Below are positions 31,957-41,700 of a stretch of DNA of 43,662 nucleotides, one piece after another; positions within the stretch are counted from its first letter, which is position 1; every line of letters begins with the position of its first letter. The DNA is taken from positions 1 to 43,662 of the forward strand of contig JBEKKV010000012.1 of NCBI GenBank assembly GCA_050010555.1. Direction: 5' to 3'. The position numbers were made by a program, and so were the translations under genes. This DNA is from JALHUB01 sp050010555 (GTDB lineage: Bacteria; Chloroflexota; Dehalococcoidia; DSTF01; JALHUB01). The notes under the pieces were generated by a model. That model saw only the letters and a program-made list of their open reading frames with translations. It made no database searches and had not been told where the DNA came from.

Positions 31957-33576
31957 ATGTCTGAGCAATCCTCTTCGCCACGCACAACCACCACTGGACA
32001 GGCCCAACTGTCGCACCGGCAGGTGCTGGTCGTCTTCAGCGGTCTCATGCTGGGGATGCTGCTGGCCTCCCTGGACCAGACGATCGTCGCCACCGCGCTG
32101 CCGACGATCGTCGGCGAGCTGGGCGGGCTGCAGCACCTGTCCTGGATTATCACGGCGTACCTGCTGACCTCCACGGCGTCGATGCCGCTCTACGGCAAGC
32201 TCAGCGACCTTTTTGGGCGCAAGCTGCTGTTCCAGTTCGCGATCGTCGTCTTCCTCGTCGGGTCGGCGCTTTCGGGCGCGGCTCACAGCATGCTGGAGCT
32301 CATTGGCTCCCGCGCGGTGCAGGGGTTGGGCGCCGGCGGCATCATTACGATGTCTCAAGCTACGATCGGCGATATCGTCTCCCCACGCGACCGCGGCCGC
32401 TACCAGGGCTACATGGGGACGGTCTTCGCCGTCGCCGCCGTCGGCGGTCCGCTCCTGGGCGGGTTCTTCACCGATCATCTTACTTGGCGCTGGGTCTTCT
32501 ACATCAACCTGCCGCTGGGCCTGCTGGCGCTGGTCGTAACGCAGACGGTCCTCCGACTTCCCTTCCAGCGGCAGAAGCACTCCATCGACTACCTCGGCTC
32601 GGCCCTGATGGTGGGTGGTCTTACGTCTCTGTTGCTGGTCACCAGTTGGGGCGGCACCGAGTTCCCCTGGTGGTCCCTGCAGATCGTCGGTCTGAGCGTG
32701 CTGGGCGTGCTGTTGCTCTGTCTGTTCGTGGTACAGGAGACGCGCGCCCCGGAGCCGCTCCTGCCATTGCGGCTGTTCGGCGAGCAAGTGTTCCGGGTGG
32801 GCGCGGTGATCATGTTCGTCCTCGGCCTGGCCATGTTCGGGGCCGTAGCTTTCCTGCCGCTTTACTTCCAAGTGGTGGATGGCGTCTCGGCCACGATGTC
32901 GGGCCTGCGGCTGGCGCCCCTGATGCTCGGAGTGGTCGCCACCTCGGTCCTCGCCGGCCAGGTGATCAGCAGGACCGGGAAGTACCGCTTCTTCCCGATC
33001 GTCGGCACGGCCATCACCACGCTCGGGCTCTTCCTGCTGTCTCGGCTGAGCACCGGCTCCGGCTTCCTCGAAGAGTCCGTTTATATGGGGGTGCTCGGCG
33101 TCGGACTCGGAATGATCATGCAGGTGATCGTGCTGGCGGTTCAGAACGCAGTCCCCTACCGCGATCTTGGCGCAGCGACCGCCGGCGCCAACTTGTTCCG
33201 CTCGTTGGGCGCGGCGTTCGGGGTCGCGATTTGCGGCTCAATCTTGAATAACCGCCTAGACTACAACCTGCCGCGCCTGGTCCCCAATGCTGCTCTGAAC
33301 GGCATCAGCCGCGCGGCTCTCACCGCCAGTCCGGCGCAGTTGCGAACGTTGCCCGCGCCGGTCCTCCACGGCGTGGTCGAGGCGTTCGCACGTTCCCTCG
33401 ATACGGTCTTCCTGTGGGCGGTGCCAGTGGTGTTCGTCTCCTTCTTAGCTTCCTGGCTGCTGCGCGAAATCCCGCTGCGCGAGCACGCCCATGTAGGCGC
33501 CCGCACGGCGCAGCCGGAGCTGTCTGTCGCTACAGACCCCATCGAAGGACCCGAGCGTCTTAATCCTCCCATCTGA
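31957..33576 (+). CDS. MFS drug:proton antiporter, DHA2 family (14 spans, EmrB/QacA-like)
   Basis: A 539-aa transporter with the DHA2 signature LDQTIVATALPTIVGEL in span 1, motif A GKLSDLFGRK after span 2, and motif C-like GTVFAVAAVGGPLLGGFF in span 5. Spacing fits 14 membrane segments. Only 21 nt separate it from the RND stop, so the two are probably co-transcribed under the TetR regulator. No Shine-Dalgarno is evident, so it may depend on coupling. The C-terminal tail is hydrophilic and probably cytosolic. Two pump families under one regulator suggest broad toxicant export. Confidence 0.9.
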   Translation: MSEQSSSPRTTTTGQAQLSHRQVLVVFSGLMLGMLLASLDQTIVATALPTIVGELGGLQHLSWIITAYLLTSTASMPLYGKLSDLFGRKLLFQFAIVVFLVGSALSGAAHSMLELIGSRAVQGLGAGGIITMSQATIGDIVSPRDRGRYQGYMGTVFAVAAVGGPLLGGFFTDHLTWRWVFYINLPLGLLALVVTQTVLRLPFQRQKHSIDYLGSALMVGGLTSLLLVTSWGGTEFPWWSLQIVGLSVLGVLLLCLFVVQETRAPEPLLPLRLFGEQVFRVGAVIMFVLGLAMFGAVAFLPLYFQVVDGVSATMSGLRLAPLMLGVVATSVLAGQVISRTGKYRFFPIVGTAITTLGLFLLSRLSTGSGFLEESVYMGVLGVGLGMIMQVIVLAVQNAVPYRDLGAATAGANLFRSLGAAFGVAICGSILNNRLDYNLPRLVPNAALNGISRAALTASPAQLRTLPAPVLHGVVEAFARSLDTVFLWAVPVVFVSFLASWLLREIPLREHAHVGARTAQPELSVATDPIEGPERLNPPI

Positions 33577-33638
33577 CGCCCACCTCCGATGGGCCGACAG
33601 GCAACCGAGCGATCTCGGAGTTTCCCTCTCGGAATCGC

Positions 33639-33685
33639 CCTGCCGATTTCTCTTCAGCGGGACTGCTGAGGGTCAATCGGGCAGG
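33639..33685. other. Long imperfect stem-loop downstream of the MFS gene
   Basis: Outer arms CCTGCCGATT and AATCGGGCAGG and inner arms CTTCAGC and GCTGAGG nest into one hairpin. A smaller perfect hairpin (CCGAG-CGAT-CTCGG) lies at 33605-33618. No T-run follows, so a terminator role is uncertain. The rest of 33577-33799 has no visible gene. Confidence 0.35.
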
Positions 33686-33799
33686 AATGAAGCAGCTTGC
33701 TCCCGATTCGAGGATAGGGAAGGACGCCAGACCACGGTAAGTTAGCAGAGCGGCCCGAAGGGGTTGAGGTTGGCCGAGAGCGCCTCAAGATGGATCCGG

Positions 33800-33848
33800 T
33801 TCTAGAACGGACGGTGCGGTAGACCCAGAGCTGAACCTGGTACCCCCG
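33800..33848 (+). repeat. 49-bp imperfect direct repeat, right copy, overlapping the tRNA 3' end
   Basis: Partner of 27911-27959. Positions 33838-33848 are the CCA tail and acceptor strand of tRNA-Arg, and the rest is sequence just downstream of the tRNA. Confidence 0.8.
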
Positions 33849-33913
33849 GCAGGACTCGAACCTGCGACACGCGGTTTAGGAAACCGCTGCTCTTTCCTCT
33901 GAGCTACGGGGGC
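33838..33913 (-). tRNA. tRNA-Arg (anticodon CCU), CCA encoded
   Basis: Read on the minus strand it folds as a full cloverleaf. Acceptor GCCCCCG pairs with CGGGGGT (one G-U pair at the end), and the D arm is GCTC/GAGC. The anticodon stem is GCGGT/ACCGC with loop TTCCTAA, giving anticodon CCU. The T arm is GCAGG-TTCGAGT-CCTGC, with discriminator A and a genomic CCA. It reads AGG arginine codons. Its 3' end is duplicated at 27.9 kb and a partial relative lies at 35.1 kb. Confidence 0.95.
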
Positions 33914-34010
33914 ACCCTCACGCGAACCCGACGGCTATCGATTCGACTTCCCGCAGGCATGATACCGCACCAACCCGCGAGCCTCCAGTTCGACCGCCGC
34001 GAACGCGCCG

Positions 34011-34769
34011 TTACCTTACCGAAAGACCGCCGTCAACGCAGATCGTGTGCCCGGTGACATAAGACGCTTCGTCGGAGGCGAGGAACAGTACCGCCGCCGC
34101 AGTCTCCTCCGCGCGGCCGTGACGCTTCATCGGCACATTCGCCTCCACCCAGGCGATGCGACCCTTCGTCATTATCGGAGCGACCATTGGCGTGTCCATG
34201 AAACCGGGCGCCACGCAGTTCACGCGCACACTCTGCTCCGCCAGCGCCGCCGCCAGACAGCGCGTAAAAGCGACCACCCCCGCCTTCGAAACCGAGTACG
34301 CGTAGAGCGGGTGCGCCTGGAAGGCAGCCATCGACGCATTGTTCACTATCGCGCCGCCGCCGCCCTCGATCATCTTCGGCACAGCGTATTTGCACATCAA
34401 AAGGACGCTCTTGAGGTTGACCTGCATCACGCCGTCCCAGTCTTCGGACGACACCGCCAGGCCCAGCTTCCCCCAACCGGCGCCGACGTTGTTGAACAGC
34501 ACGTTTAGCTTGTCATAATTCGAAATCGCCGCCTCGACGACGGCCGCGGCCTCATCCTCCTTCGTCACGTCCGCCCGCCAGGCGACAGCTTCACCGCCCT
34601 CGCTCTCGATGATGCCGACCGTCTCCCTCGCCGCGTCCAGGTTTCGGTCGACGCAGACGACCTTCGCCCCTTCACGCGCGAACAGGATCGCCGTCGCCTT
34701 GCCGTTGCCCATGCCCGGACCTGCCGAGCCCGCGCCCGTGACAATCGCGACCTTGCCTTCGAGCCTCAT
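34011..34769 (-). CDS. Short-chain dehydrogenase/reductase (classical SDR)
   Basis: A 252-aa NAD(P)-dependent oxidoreductase with AGGAGG upstream of its ATG. The cofactor motif is an extended TGAGSAGPGMGNG in place of TGxxxGxG. D38-R (VVCVDRN) at the end of the second strand suggests NAD preference. NNVGAG, the catalytic Ser of NNASMAA and the YSVSK tetrad motif are present, as are the PG motif (CVAPGFMDTPM) and the C-terminal DGG. The substrate is not evident. It stands alone between the tRNA-Arg gene and a scar region and shares no operon. Confidence 0.9.
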   Translation of the reverse strand: MRLEGKVAIVTGAGSAGPGMGNGKATAILFAREGAKVVCVDRNLDAARETVGIIESEGGEAVAWRADVTKEDEAAAVVEAAISNYDKLNVLFNNVGAGWGKLGLAVSSEDWDGVMQVNLKSVLLMCKYAVPKMIEGGGGAIVNNASMAAFQAHPLYAYSVSKAGVVAFTRCLAAALAEQSVRVNCVAPGFMDTPMVAPIMTKGRIAWVEANVPMKRHGRAEETAAAVLFLASDEASYVTGHTICVDGGLSVR

Positions 34770-35108
34770 TGGCGCCTTCCTCCTGCAAATGGGAATGAGT
34801 CCCGCTGAAACATGCTGCTATGCCCGCAAGACGAACACCGACACCGCCAGAAAGTGCAACGTGCTGCCCATGATGGTGTATATGGGAATACAAGCACACA
34901 CCCCTAGCTACAGGTTCAGCACGACCATAGTAGCATAGCCGCCCCAGCCGCTGCGTACTGCACGATGGCTCGTGTTGAAGGAATTGTGAGCTTCCGTTTC
35001 CGACGATCTCTCTCAAGGGTAAGCAGATACCACTATGTTGTGAGGCTGTCGGCGACTTAGGGTTACAGCAGGTCAGTGAGCAACTGGACCATCCAGCGCC
35101 GGGAACGC

Positions 35109-35134
35109 GGGTTCGAGTCGTGCCGGGGGTACCA
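35109..35134 (+). repeat. tRNA 3'-end fragment (T loop to CCA), opposite orientation to tRNA-Arg
   Basis: Twenty-six nt match the T loop, acceptor strand and CCA of the tRNA-Arg gene with two differences. The T stem is mismatched, and upstream sequence (from about 35064) does not give a proper anticodon arm or acceptor partner. It is a remnant rather than a working tRNA. Confidence 0.6.
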
Positions 35135-35367
35135 AACCGTCCGATTTGGTCTCTGGTGTTGGCGCCCATACTTCGGACCATCCTTGTGTGGTCAAGAGGA
35201 CAGAAGATCGGTCCCCGAGCAGTGGCCTCTGACCCTCTGCGTGATGGGCAGCAGGTTGCTCGCACGGTGGAAGTATATTCGTGGGGGACGGCGCCAGCGC
35301 CGCGGGGCCGGACTCGTCGAACTGAAGACTCGCAACGTGGCGGACGTAATGACGCGCTTGAAAACAG

Positions 35368-35394
35368 GAACCCCCGCCGAGGTGGCGGGGGTTC
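35368..35394 (-). terminator. Strong GC hairpin, terminator-like on the minus strand
   Basis: A perfect 11-bp stem, GAACCCCCGCC with GGCGGGGGTTC, has a 5-nt loop. On the minus strand it is followed by CTGTTTTC, a short T-run. On the plus strand the following bases are not T-rich. No intact minus-strand gene now reads into it. Confidence 0.5.
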
Positions 35395-35934
35395 TGTAAG
35401 CGCCTTTGCCGACCGTACTACATCACTCGCCTCAACGTCGCGGAGACTCAACCGAAAGGTTCTGGATGAGAGGCGGTCCTATCACGCGGAGCATGTGGAA
35501 CGTATCCCAGATCCGGAATGCCGAGCCTAGGTAGTAGCTGAACAGATCGTCCGCGTCTTCCCACGCTGGGGAGCACTCCCTCATCCTGTGGAGTAGCAAC
35601 AAGTTACCCTCCTCCTTCTGTGGACGCGGATGGAGTTTTGTCTCGCCACACCGGTTCTTGTTTCAACAAGGGGCCAAGAGACGCGGTGCAGGGCCCCGCC
35701 TCCCCTTTTCCGGCCGCTCGGCCCCAACAAAAGCTGTTCCCACCGCCTCTAGCACCAAGGAACGGGTGGAGGGTCCCCGCCGACTAGTACTCAGATACCG
35801 CTCTTACAAATGCTGCGTCAGAATTGAGAACGTCGAAGAGGCACGCTCATTACAGATTCACTCGGCAATTGATAGTGTGCCGGGCGCAGGCTCGCACCAC
35901 TTACTGCTGATGCGCTCAAGAAGGAGGCTGAGGA

Positions 35935-36087
35935 ATGCATAAGACCGGTATCTCGGCGAAGGATCCCTATGAACGCCAGCGCGTGCCCCTTATCGATAGC
36001 GAGATGGCCACCGTCGATACCGGAACAGGCGCCCCCATCGTCCTGCTGCACGGCAATCCGACGTCCTCGAAGGCTCTTGGCGAATAG
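35935..36087 (+). pseudogene. Truncated haloalkane dehalogenase-like alpha/beta hydrolase (N-terminal 50 aa)
   Basis: An AGGAGG ribosome site precedes the ATG. The 50 residues match the start of haloalkane dehalogenases: DPYERQRVPLIDSEMATVDT, then PIVLLHGNPTSS, which carries the HGNP oxyanion/halide region. The frame ends at TAG a few codons later. The nucleophile Asp, acid and catalytic His (residues ~100-290 in the family) are gone. A translated stub is possible, but an active enzyme is not. Confidence 0.75.
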
Positions 36088-36089
36088 AG

Positions 36090-36209
36090 CAGTACGATGC
36101 TAGCGCGCACTACGCGAATGCGTTAGAATCCGGAAAGATTTCGGCGAAGTCGACGCTATTCAGGGAGGGGCCCGGCGTGCTCCGCACAATCGATCGTGCG
36201 CGAGCGTGA
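36090..36209 (+). pseudogene. Possible C-terminal scrap of another protein
   Basis: Immediately after the hydrolase stub, another frame reads QYDASAHYANALESGKISAK and then STLFREGPGVLRTIDRARA before TGA. This reads like a real protein end and could be the other side of the deletion that truncated the hydrolase. I do not recognise the family. Confidence 0.25.
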
Positions 36210-36277
36210 CGGCTTCACAAGTCGACTCATATGCCTATGTCACATTCGTGTGCATCGGTACGATTGGGAGGTTTGCC

Positions 36278-36883
36278 ATGAACCGGATCGTGTCACAGGT
36301 GCTTGCGCTGGCTTTAGTTGCGTTGGTTCTCAGCGCGTGCGGCGGCGGCAAGTCGAGCCAGCAGCAGGCCAACGACCTGGTCAACACCGGGTTGCAGCAG
36401 CAGGTGAACGGGCAGGTCGACCTAGCCGCGGCCAGCTACCGAGCAGCGCTCAAAAAGGACCCGCAGAACAAGCTGGCATATTTCGACCTCGGCACTATCG
36501 ACCAGGCCGCGAACCGCCTCAACGACGCCGAGAACGACTACCGCCTGGCGCTCGGCATTGATCCCAACTTCGAGGACGCCCTCTACAACCTGGCTATCGT
36601 CCGCACGGCGGCCGGCTACCCGGCTGACGCCATTACACTGTATCGCAAGGTTATCGACCTCGACGCGAACAATGCGGCCGCCCACCTGAACCTGGGGCTG
36701 CTCCTGCGGGCAAGCGGCTCGTCGCAAGAGGCGGACGCCGAGCTCAAGACGGCGATCTTACTCGATCCGACGCTAGCCCCACGCGCGACGCCGGCCGCCG
36801 AGCAGACGCCGGCCGCCGAGCAAACGGCGGCGACTCCGGCCACCAGCGGGACCGCCGAACCTATCGCCACGCCAAACCCTTAA
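36278..36883 (+). CDS. TPR-repeat lipoprotein
   Basis: The ATG at 36278 has GGGAGG 7 nt upstream. The 201-aa protein has a signal segment and lipobox (VLSAC, Cys21) and a GGGKSSQQQ linker. About four tetratricopeptide repeats follow between residues 30 and 165: NKLAYFDLGTIDQAANRLND, FEDALYNLAIVRTAAGYPAD and AAAHLNLGLLLRASGSSQEA mark three of them. The tail is low-complexity Ala/Thr/Pro/Glu with a duplicated TPAAEQ. It is probably an outer-face scaffold that binds partner proteins. It lies 93 nt before the GT-C genes and may serve in the same envelope process. Confidence 0.85.
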   Translation: MNRIVSQVLALALVALVLSACGGGKSSQQQANDLVNTGLQQQVNGQVDLAAASYRAALKKDPQNKLAYFDLGTIDQAANRLNDAENDYRLALGIDPNFEDALYNLAIVRTAAGYPADAITLYRKVIDLDANNAAAHLNLGLLLRASGSSQEADAELKTAILLDPTLAPRATPAAEQTPAAEQTAATPATSGTAEPIATPNP

Positions 36884-36976
36884 GCCAAGGCGCGCCGGCG
36901 TGAGCACGGTCGCCAAAGAGAGCGGTCCCCCGGCGGTCCACGCGGCGCATTCAAGTCGACGTCCCGAGATAGGGCG

Positions 36977-38722
36977 ATGATCCATCAACGCTTGTACGGC
37001 TCCGTAAGGGACTGGCTCCTAGTCCACGTGCGGTTTCTCGCCGCGCTCGCCGTGCTCACGCTCCTGGCCGGGCTTCCTTTGTTCCAGTTCAAGGAGATGA
37101 GCGGGCACGATTCGCTCGCGTATCTCCCGCGCTTCGTCGAGTTCTGGCAGGTTCTCAAGCACGGCACTCTGGTGCCGCGCTGGGCGCCGGATCTCGGCGC
37201 TGGCTACGGCGAACCGACGTTCAACTTCAACCCCCCCTTGCTCTACTACCTCGGGAGCTTCTTCCACGCACTGGGATTCACGTTCATCGCCTCGGAAGAC
37301 CTAGCGATCTTCGCGCTCCTGCTAACTGCGGCTGTCGGCATGTATCTCTTCGGCAACAGCATCTGGGGGCGGCACGGGGGCTTGGTGGCAGCGACGGCGT
37401 ACGTATACGCACCGTTCTTATTGGTGCGTCTGTATGTGAACCACGCCCTGGCGGACTTCGCGGCGTTCGCTTTCCTGCCTTTCGCCTTCTGGGGAGTCTA
37501 CTATGCCGTGGCTAAGGGCAGCGGCACGCACCGCTTCATGTGCGTGCTCGCGGTCGCAGCGTTGATGCTCACCAGTATCAGCGTCGCCGTGATCGTCATG
37601 CCAGCGCTGGCCCTGGTCGTCGCCTGGCTGTCGTGGCAGCGAAGGAGCTGGCGAAGCCTGGCCGCCGGCGTCTGGTGCCTGGGCATGGGGATTGGACTCT
37701 CGGCATTCTTCTGGATCCCAGCGTTCGGAGAAACGGCCTTCGTACACATCCACCGCCGCGAAGAGGGAGGACTTAATTACCACCTTCACTTCCTGCACAT
37801 CCAGCAGCTCCTGTACTCGGCGTGGGGTTACGGACTGTCGCCGAACGGGTTCAGCTTCGCGCTGGGGCCCGCGCACCTGGCGCTTCTAGCTGTCGCCGCC
37901 GTACTGCTGCGGCCGTTATGGCGTACGTCGAAGAGCGCCGCCGCGCTGCTCACGTCGCTGCTGCTGCTGATCCTCGTGTCGGTCTTCTTCATGACTAGGG
38001 CATCGCTGTTCATCTGGAACCACGTCGGTGCGCTGCACCCGCTGCAGTTCCCGTGGCGATTCCTCTCGTACGTTGCTTTCGCGATCGCGTTCGCGGCAGG
38101 CGCCCCGTTCCTGTTCCTGCGCGCCGAGGCGGGCAAGCGACGCATCGCCAACTGGCTGATGTGCGGTGCAGTCGGCGCCATATTCCTGCTCAACTTCTAC
38201 CATGCGGCTCCTCAGACCTTCCTCACCGTGACCGACGCAGACTACTCGCCGCTGAACATCTCATCGAAGGGGCTGCCGGCGACGGCGCGCGAGTTCGAGC
38301 CAATCGACGTGCAGCAGTTCCCGGCGCAGCCGGCGAGCACTGAGATCACCGTGCTAAGCGGCGCCGCTAACTACAGCCTCGTCGACAACGCGCCGAGCAA
38401 GCGTTCTTTCAGCATCGTAGTGAGCCAGCCGGCGCGCCTGCGCCTCAACACGTTCTACTTCCCGGGTTGGACGCTCTACGTCGACAACGTCGAGACCCCG
38501 ACGAGCCACGCGAACGAGCAAGGTCTGATGGACTTCTCGCTGCCGACGGGTAAGCATGACGTGCGCCTCGAGTTCCACGACACGCCGATACGCACGTGGA
38601 GCACCCGCCTGTCGCTTGCCACGCTGGCTCTGTTGCTCCTGGCGCCCGCCGCCAGCTATACCCTCCGGCGCTTCCGACGTCGTGCCGACGGTCCGCCCGG
38701 CGCCAGCGAGGGTGCCGCATGA
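36977..38722 (+). CDS. Multi-span GT-C-like membrane protein (PTPS-related / YfhO-like)
   Basis: A 581-aa protein with about ten to eleven membrane segments and a C-terminal soluble beta domain (about 440-555). The first external loop reads MSGHDSLAYLPRFVEFWQ, then PRWAPDLGAGYGEPTF and NPPLLYYLGS. This is the acidic-loop plus GYG-P-F pattern of the '6-pyruvoyl-tetrahydropterin synthase-related' membrane family, which is GT-C-like despite its name. The C-terminal region (FYFPGWTLYVDN, then GKHDVRLEFHDTP) resembles YfhO-type tails. It probably transfers sugars from a polyprenyl carrier outside the membrane. The donor is unknown. Its stop overlaps the next start by 4 bp. Confidence 0.78.
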   Translation: MIHQRLYGSVRDWLLVHVRFLAALAVLTLLAGLPLFQFKEMSGHDSLAYLPRFVEFWQVLKHGTLVPRWAPDLGAGYGEPTFNFNPPLLYYLGSFFHALGFTFIASEDLAIFALLLTAAVGMYLFGNSIWGRHGGLVAATAYVYAPFLLVRLYVNHALADFAAFAFLPFAFWGVYYAVAKGSGTHRFMCVLAVAALMLTSISVAVIVMPALALVVAWLSWQRRSWRSLAAGVWCLGMGIGLSAFFWIPAFGETAFVHIHRREEGGLNYHLHFLHIQQLLYSAWGYGLSPNGFSFALGPAHLALLAVAAVLLRPLWRTSKSAAALLTSLLLLILVSVFFMTRASLFIWNHVGALHPLQFPWRFLSYVAFAIAFAAGAPFLFLRAEAGKRRIANWLMCGAVGAIFLLNFYHAAPQTFLTVTDADYSPLNISSKGLPATAREFEPIDVQQFPAQPASTEITVLSGAANYSLVDNAPSKRSFSIVVSQPARLRLNTFYFPGWTLYVDNVETPTSHANEQGLMDFSLPTGKHDVRLEFHDTPIRTWSTRLSLATLALLLLAPAASYTLRRFRRRADGPPGASEGAA

Positions 38723-41700
38723 GCGCAGGAGCGAAGACTGCCGCCATCGCCGCACGCGGCGTGCGCCTATTCCGCCGCGCCCTGCGCGCCGACCGCGAAC
38801 GCGTACTCGCTTTGACCTTCGTCGCGATCGCCGTACTGTTCAATGCCTGGTACCTCTGGCCTGAGGTCGGCATCAACGTGCCGAAGCTCAACGACGGTGT
38901 GCTGCACGTGCTGTCGCTGCAGCGGATGGTGACTTCACTTCGCTCCGGCCAGGACCCAACGGACTCCTGGCTACCCAACGTCACGACGGGCTACCCGCTG
39001 TTTCACTACTATCAGCACCTGCCGTTCCTGCCGCCTGCCGTCTTCGCAGCGATCTTCCGCGGCGTCGGCATCACGACAGTATACAACTGGACGAGCTACC
39101 TGCTCCTCTGCGCCTTCCCGCTCTCAATCTACTGGTCGATGCGCCGGTTCGGCTTCTCCCGAATTACCGGCGGGCTGGCGGCGATGGTCGCACCGCTCAT
39201 CGCGACGAACGGGCTCTACGGTCTGGACTTCTCAAGCTACGTCTGGCGAGGCTACGGCCTCTACACGCAACTGTGGGGCATGGTGCTCTTACCGCCCGCC
39301 CTAGCGCAAAGCTACACGACGCTACGAACCGGCCGCGGGTACCTATGGTCGGTCGTTTTGGTCGCCGCGGAGCTGCTCTCGCATCTGGTGCTCGGCTACA
39401 TCGCGGTCGTGTCGCTCGGCGCGTTCGTCCTCCTCCGCCCGACGTGGCGAGCGGCCTGGCTGCGCGGCCGACGGCTGGCGCTCCTCCTCGGACTCGTCGC
39501 GATAGTCACGTCATACATGATTGTGCCCTTCGTGCTGGACGGCGCGTACTTCAACCGCAGCGTGTGGGAGCTCCCGACGAAGTATGACGCGTTCGGGTAC
39601 CCCTGGACTCTTAGGACGCTGTTTGGCGGACAGCTTTTCGATTACGGGCGCTTCCGCTCCTTGACGCTCCTTGTCGGCGCCGGCGCACTGCTCTGCGCCT
39701 GGCGTTGGCGCGACGAGAAATACCGTATCCCGGCCGTCATCGGCGGTCTCTGGCTTGCGTTGTACTTCGGCCGGCCGACCTGGGGGGTGCTGCTGAACCT
39801 GCTTCCATTCAGCCGGGACCTGCAGCTCCACCGACTGATCGCTGGCGTCCACCTGGGCGGAATTATGCTGATGGGCATCGCCCTTGCGGTCCCGTGGCGC
39901 TGGTCGTTGGCGCGAAGGAGCGCGAAGTACCTGCTGCTGCCCGCGGGCATCACCGCACTGGTCCTCTTTCCCGTCTACCGCGAGCGGATCGATTTCCTCC
40001 AGGGCAATCAGAGCATGATGCAAACCCAGGACGTTGCGTACCGGCTCGCGCAGCCTGACCTTGATGCACTGGAATCGAAGCTCCGGTCGCTGCCGCCGGG
40101 ACGCGTCTACGCGGGACTGGCCGCCAACTGGGGCAAAGACTATCGCGTCGACGACGTTCCGATGTCCGCCATCCTCAACGCCGCCGGCTTCGACATGATC
40201 GGCTATCTCTATCACTCCCTGTCGCTCAACGCGGACATCCAGGTGCTCTTCGACGAGCAGCGACCTGAGCAGTATGACCTCTTCAACATTCGCTACGTCG
40301 TCGCGCCGAAGACCCGCACGTTTCCTGACTTCGTGAAGCCGATCGGCGACTTCGGCGACAACCGTTTGTACCAGGTCTCGACCAGCGGCTACTTCGAACT
40401 GGTCGGCTCCGACGTCACGTTCCAAGGTGACAAAGAGACTTTCTATCCGGCGGTGTCGAAGTGGCTGGCGAGCGGCCTGCCGGGCATCGGCGAGCACCCG
40501 ACGATCCTGTTCCAGGGGAGCGCCGATGCCGGCGTCTATCCGCTGCCGCTGAGCACCGCGCCGGACGTGCTGGCAAACATGCCCTTTGGCGCCGCTCCCG
40601 GCCGCGGGGAGATCAGCTCGGAGCAGGTTGAAGACAACTCCTACGCCGCGACGGTGAACGTACAGACGCCGAGCATGCTGATGCTGAAGGAGACGTACGT
40701 CCCTGGCTGGCACGCCTACATCGACGGGCAGAAGGTCAAGACGTACATGCTCATGCCGAGCTACGTCGGCGTGAAGGTGACGCCCGGCCGCCACTTCGTA
40801 ACCTTCGAGTACCGCTCGGAGACGTACCGCCGACTGCTCCTGCTGTTGGGGCTGCTCACACTCCCCGCCATCGGCGCCGCGGAGCTCATCGGCAGGCGAC
40901 GCCGGGCTGCGTCGTCATCGGCGTTGGAGACCACGGACAGCGGACCGCCCGCCGACGCCATGCTCGTCGAAACGCTTGATGCGGAGGCCCTGCCCCGGAC
41001 GGGCGGAGCCGCTTCTCGACCGGGAGGCGTCGAGGGCTTGACCGCCGCGGCGAGCTACTTAGCCGCGGGCGTGGCCATCATAAGACGCGCGTTCGCGTCG
41101 ACCGCGGCGCGAATCGTCGCAATCATCGTCGTGGCGTTGCTCATACGCCTGCCGCTGCTGCCCCTCTACGCGTACCTGCCGGGAAACTCGTTGGATGAGT
41201 ACGCCTGGAAGCGCTGGATGGAGACGATCCATCAGTACGGAGTGCTCAACGTTTTCCGCCACGCCAACACGGACTACGTCGGCTACCACTGGGTGCTGTG
41301 GCTGCTCTCCGCCGTCTACGGCTGGATGGGCAGCGACTACGCGGAGCGTGCTGTGCGCCCCGGCCAGTACTCGGCGCTTGTGACGCCCCTGCACCTGCTG
41401 CTCAAAGTGCCGCCACTCGCCTTCGACGCCGCGCTGATCGTTGCGGTCTTCGCGGCGACGGCGGCGCTGCTGGCACGACGAGTCCGACGCGCGCGGGCGC
41501 AACGCATGGGTCTGATCGCCGCCGCCGTCATTGCGGTGCACCCGGCCGTCGTCTACGAGAGCGCGGTCTGGGCGCAGATCGACGCGGCGATCGCGGCCGC
41601 AATGATCGCGTCCGTCGTGCTGGCGGCGCGCGGGAGGCCGGGGTGGGCCGCGGCCTGTTGGGCGGTCGGCTTCGCCATCAAACCACAGCCGATCGTCGTC

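Larger units (their letters stand above)
34770..35934. other. 1.2-kb scar region without an intact gene
   Basis: No frame here has a ribosome site plus recognisable protein. It holds the tRNA 3' fragment (35109-35134) and a strong hairpin (35368-35394). The mixture of fragments indicates repeated insertion and loss. Confidence 0.5.

Noticed and set aside
35040..35134. Complete tRNA on the plus strand
   Set aside because: Only the T loop to CCA is tRNA-like. The anticodon arm has at most three pairs and no acceptor 5' strand matches.
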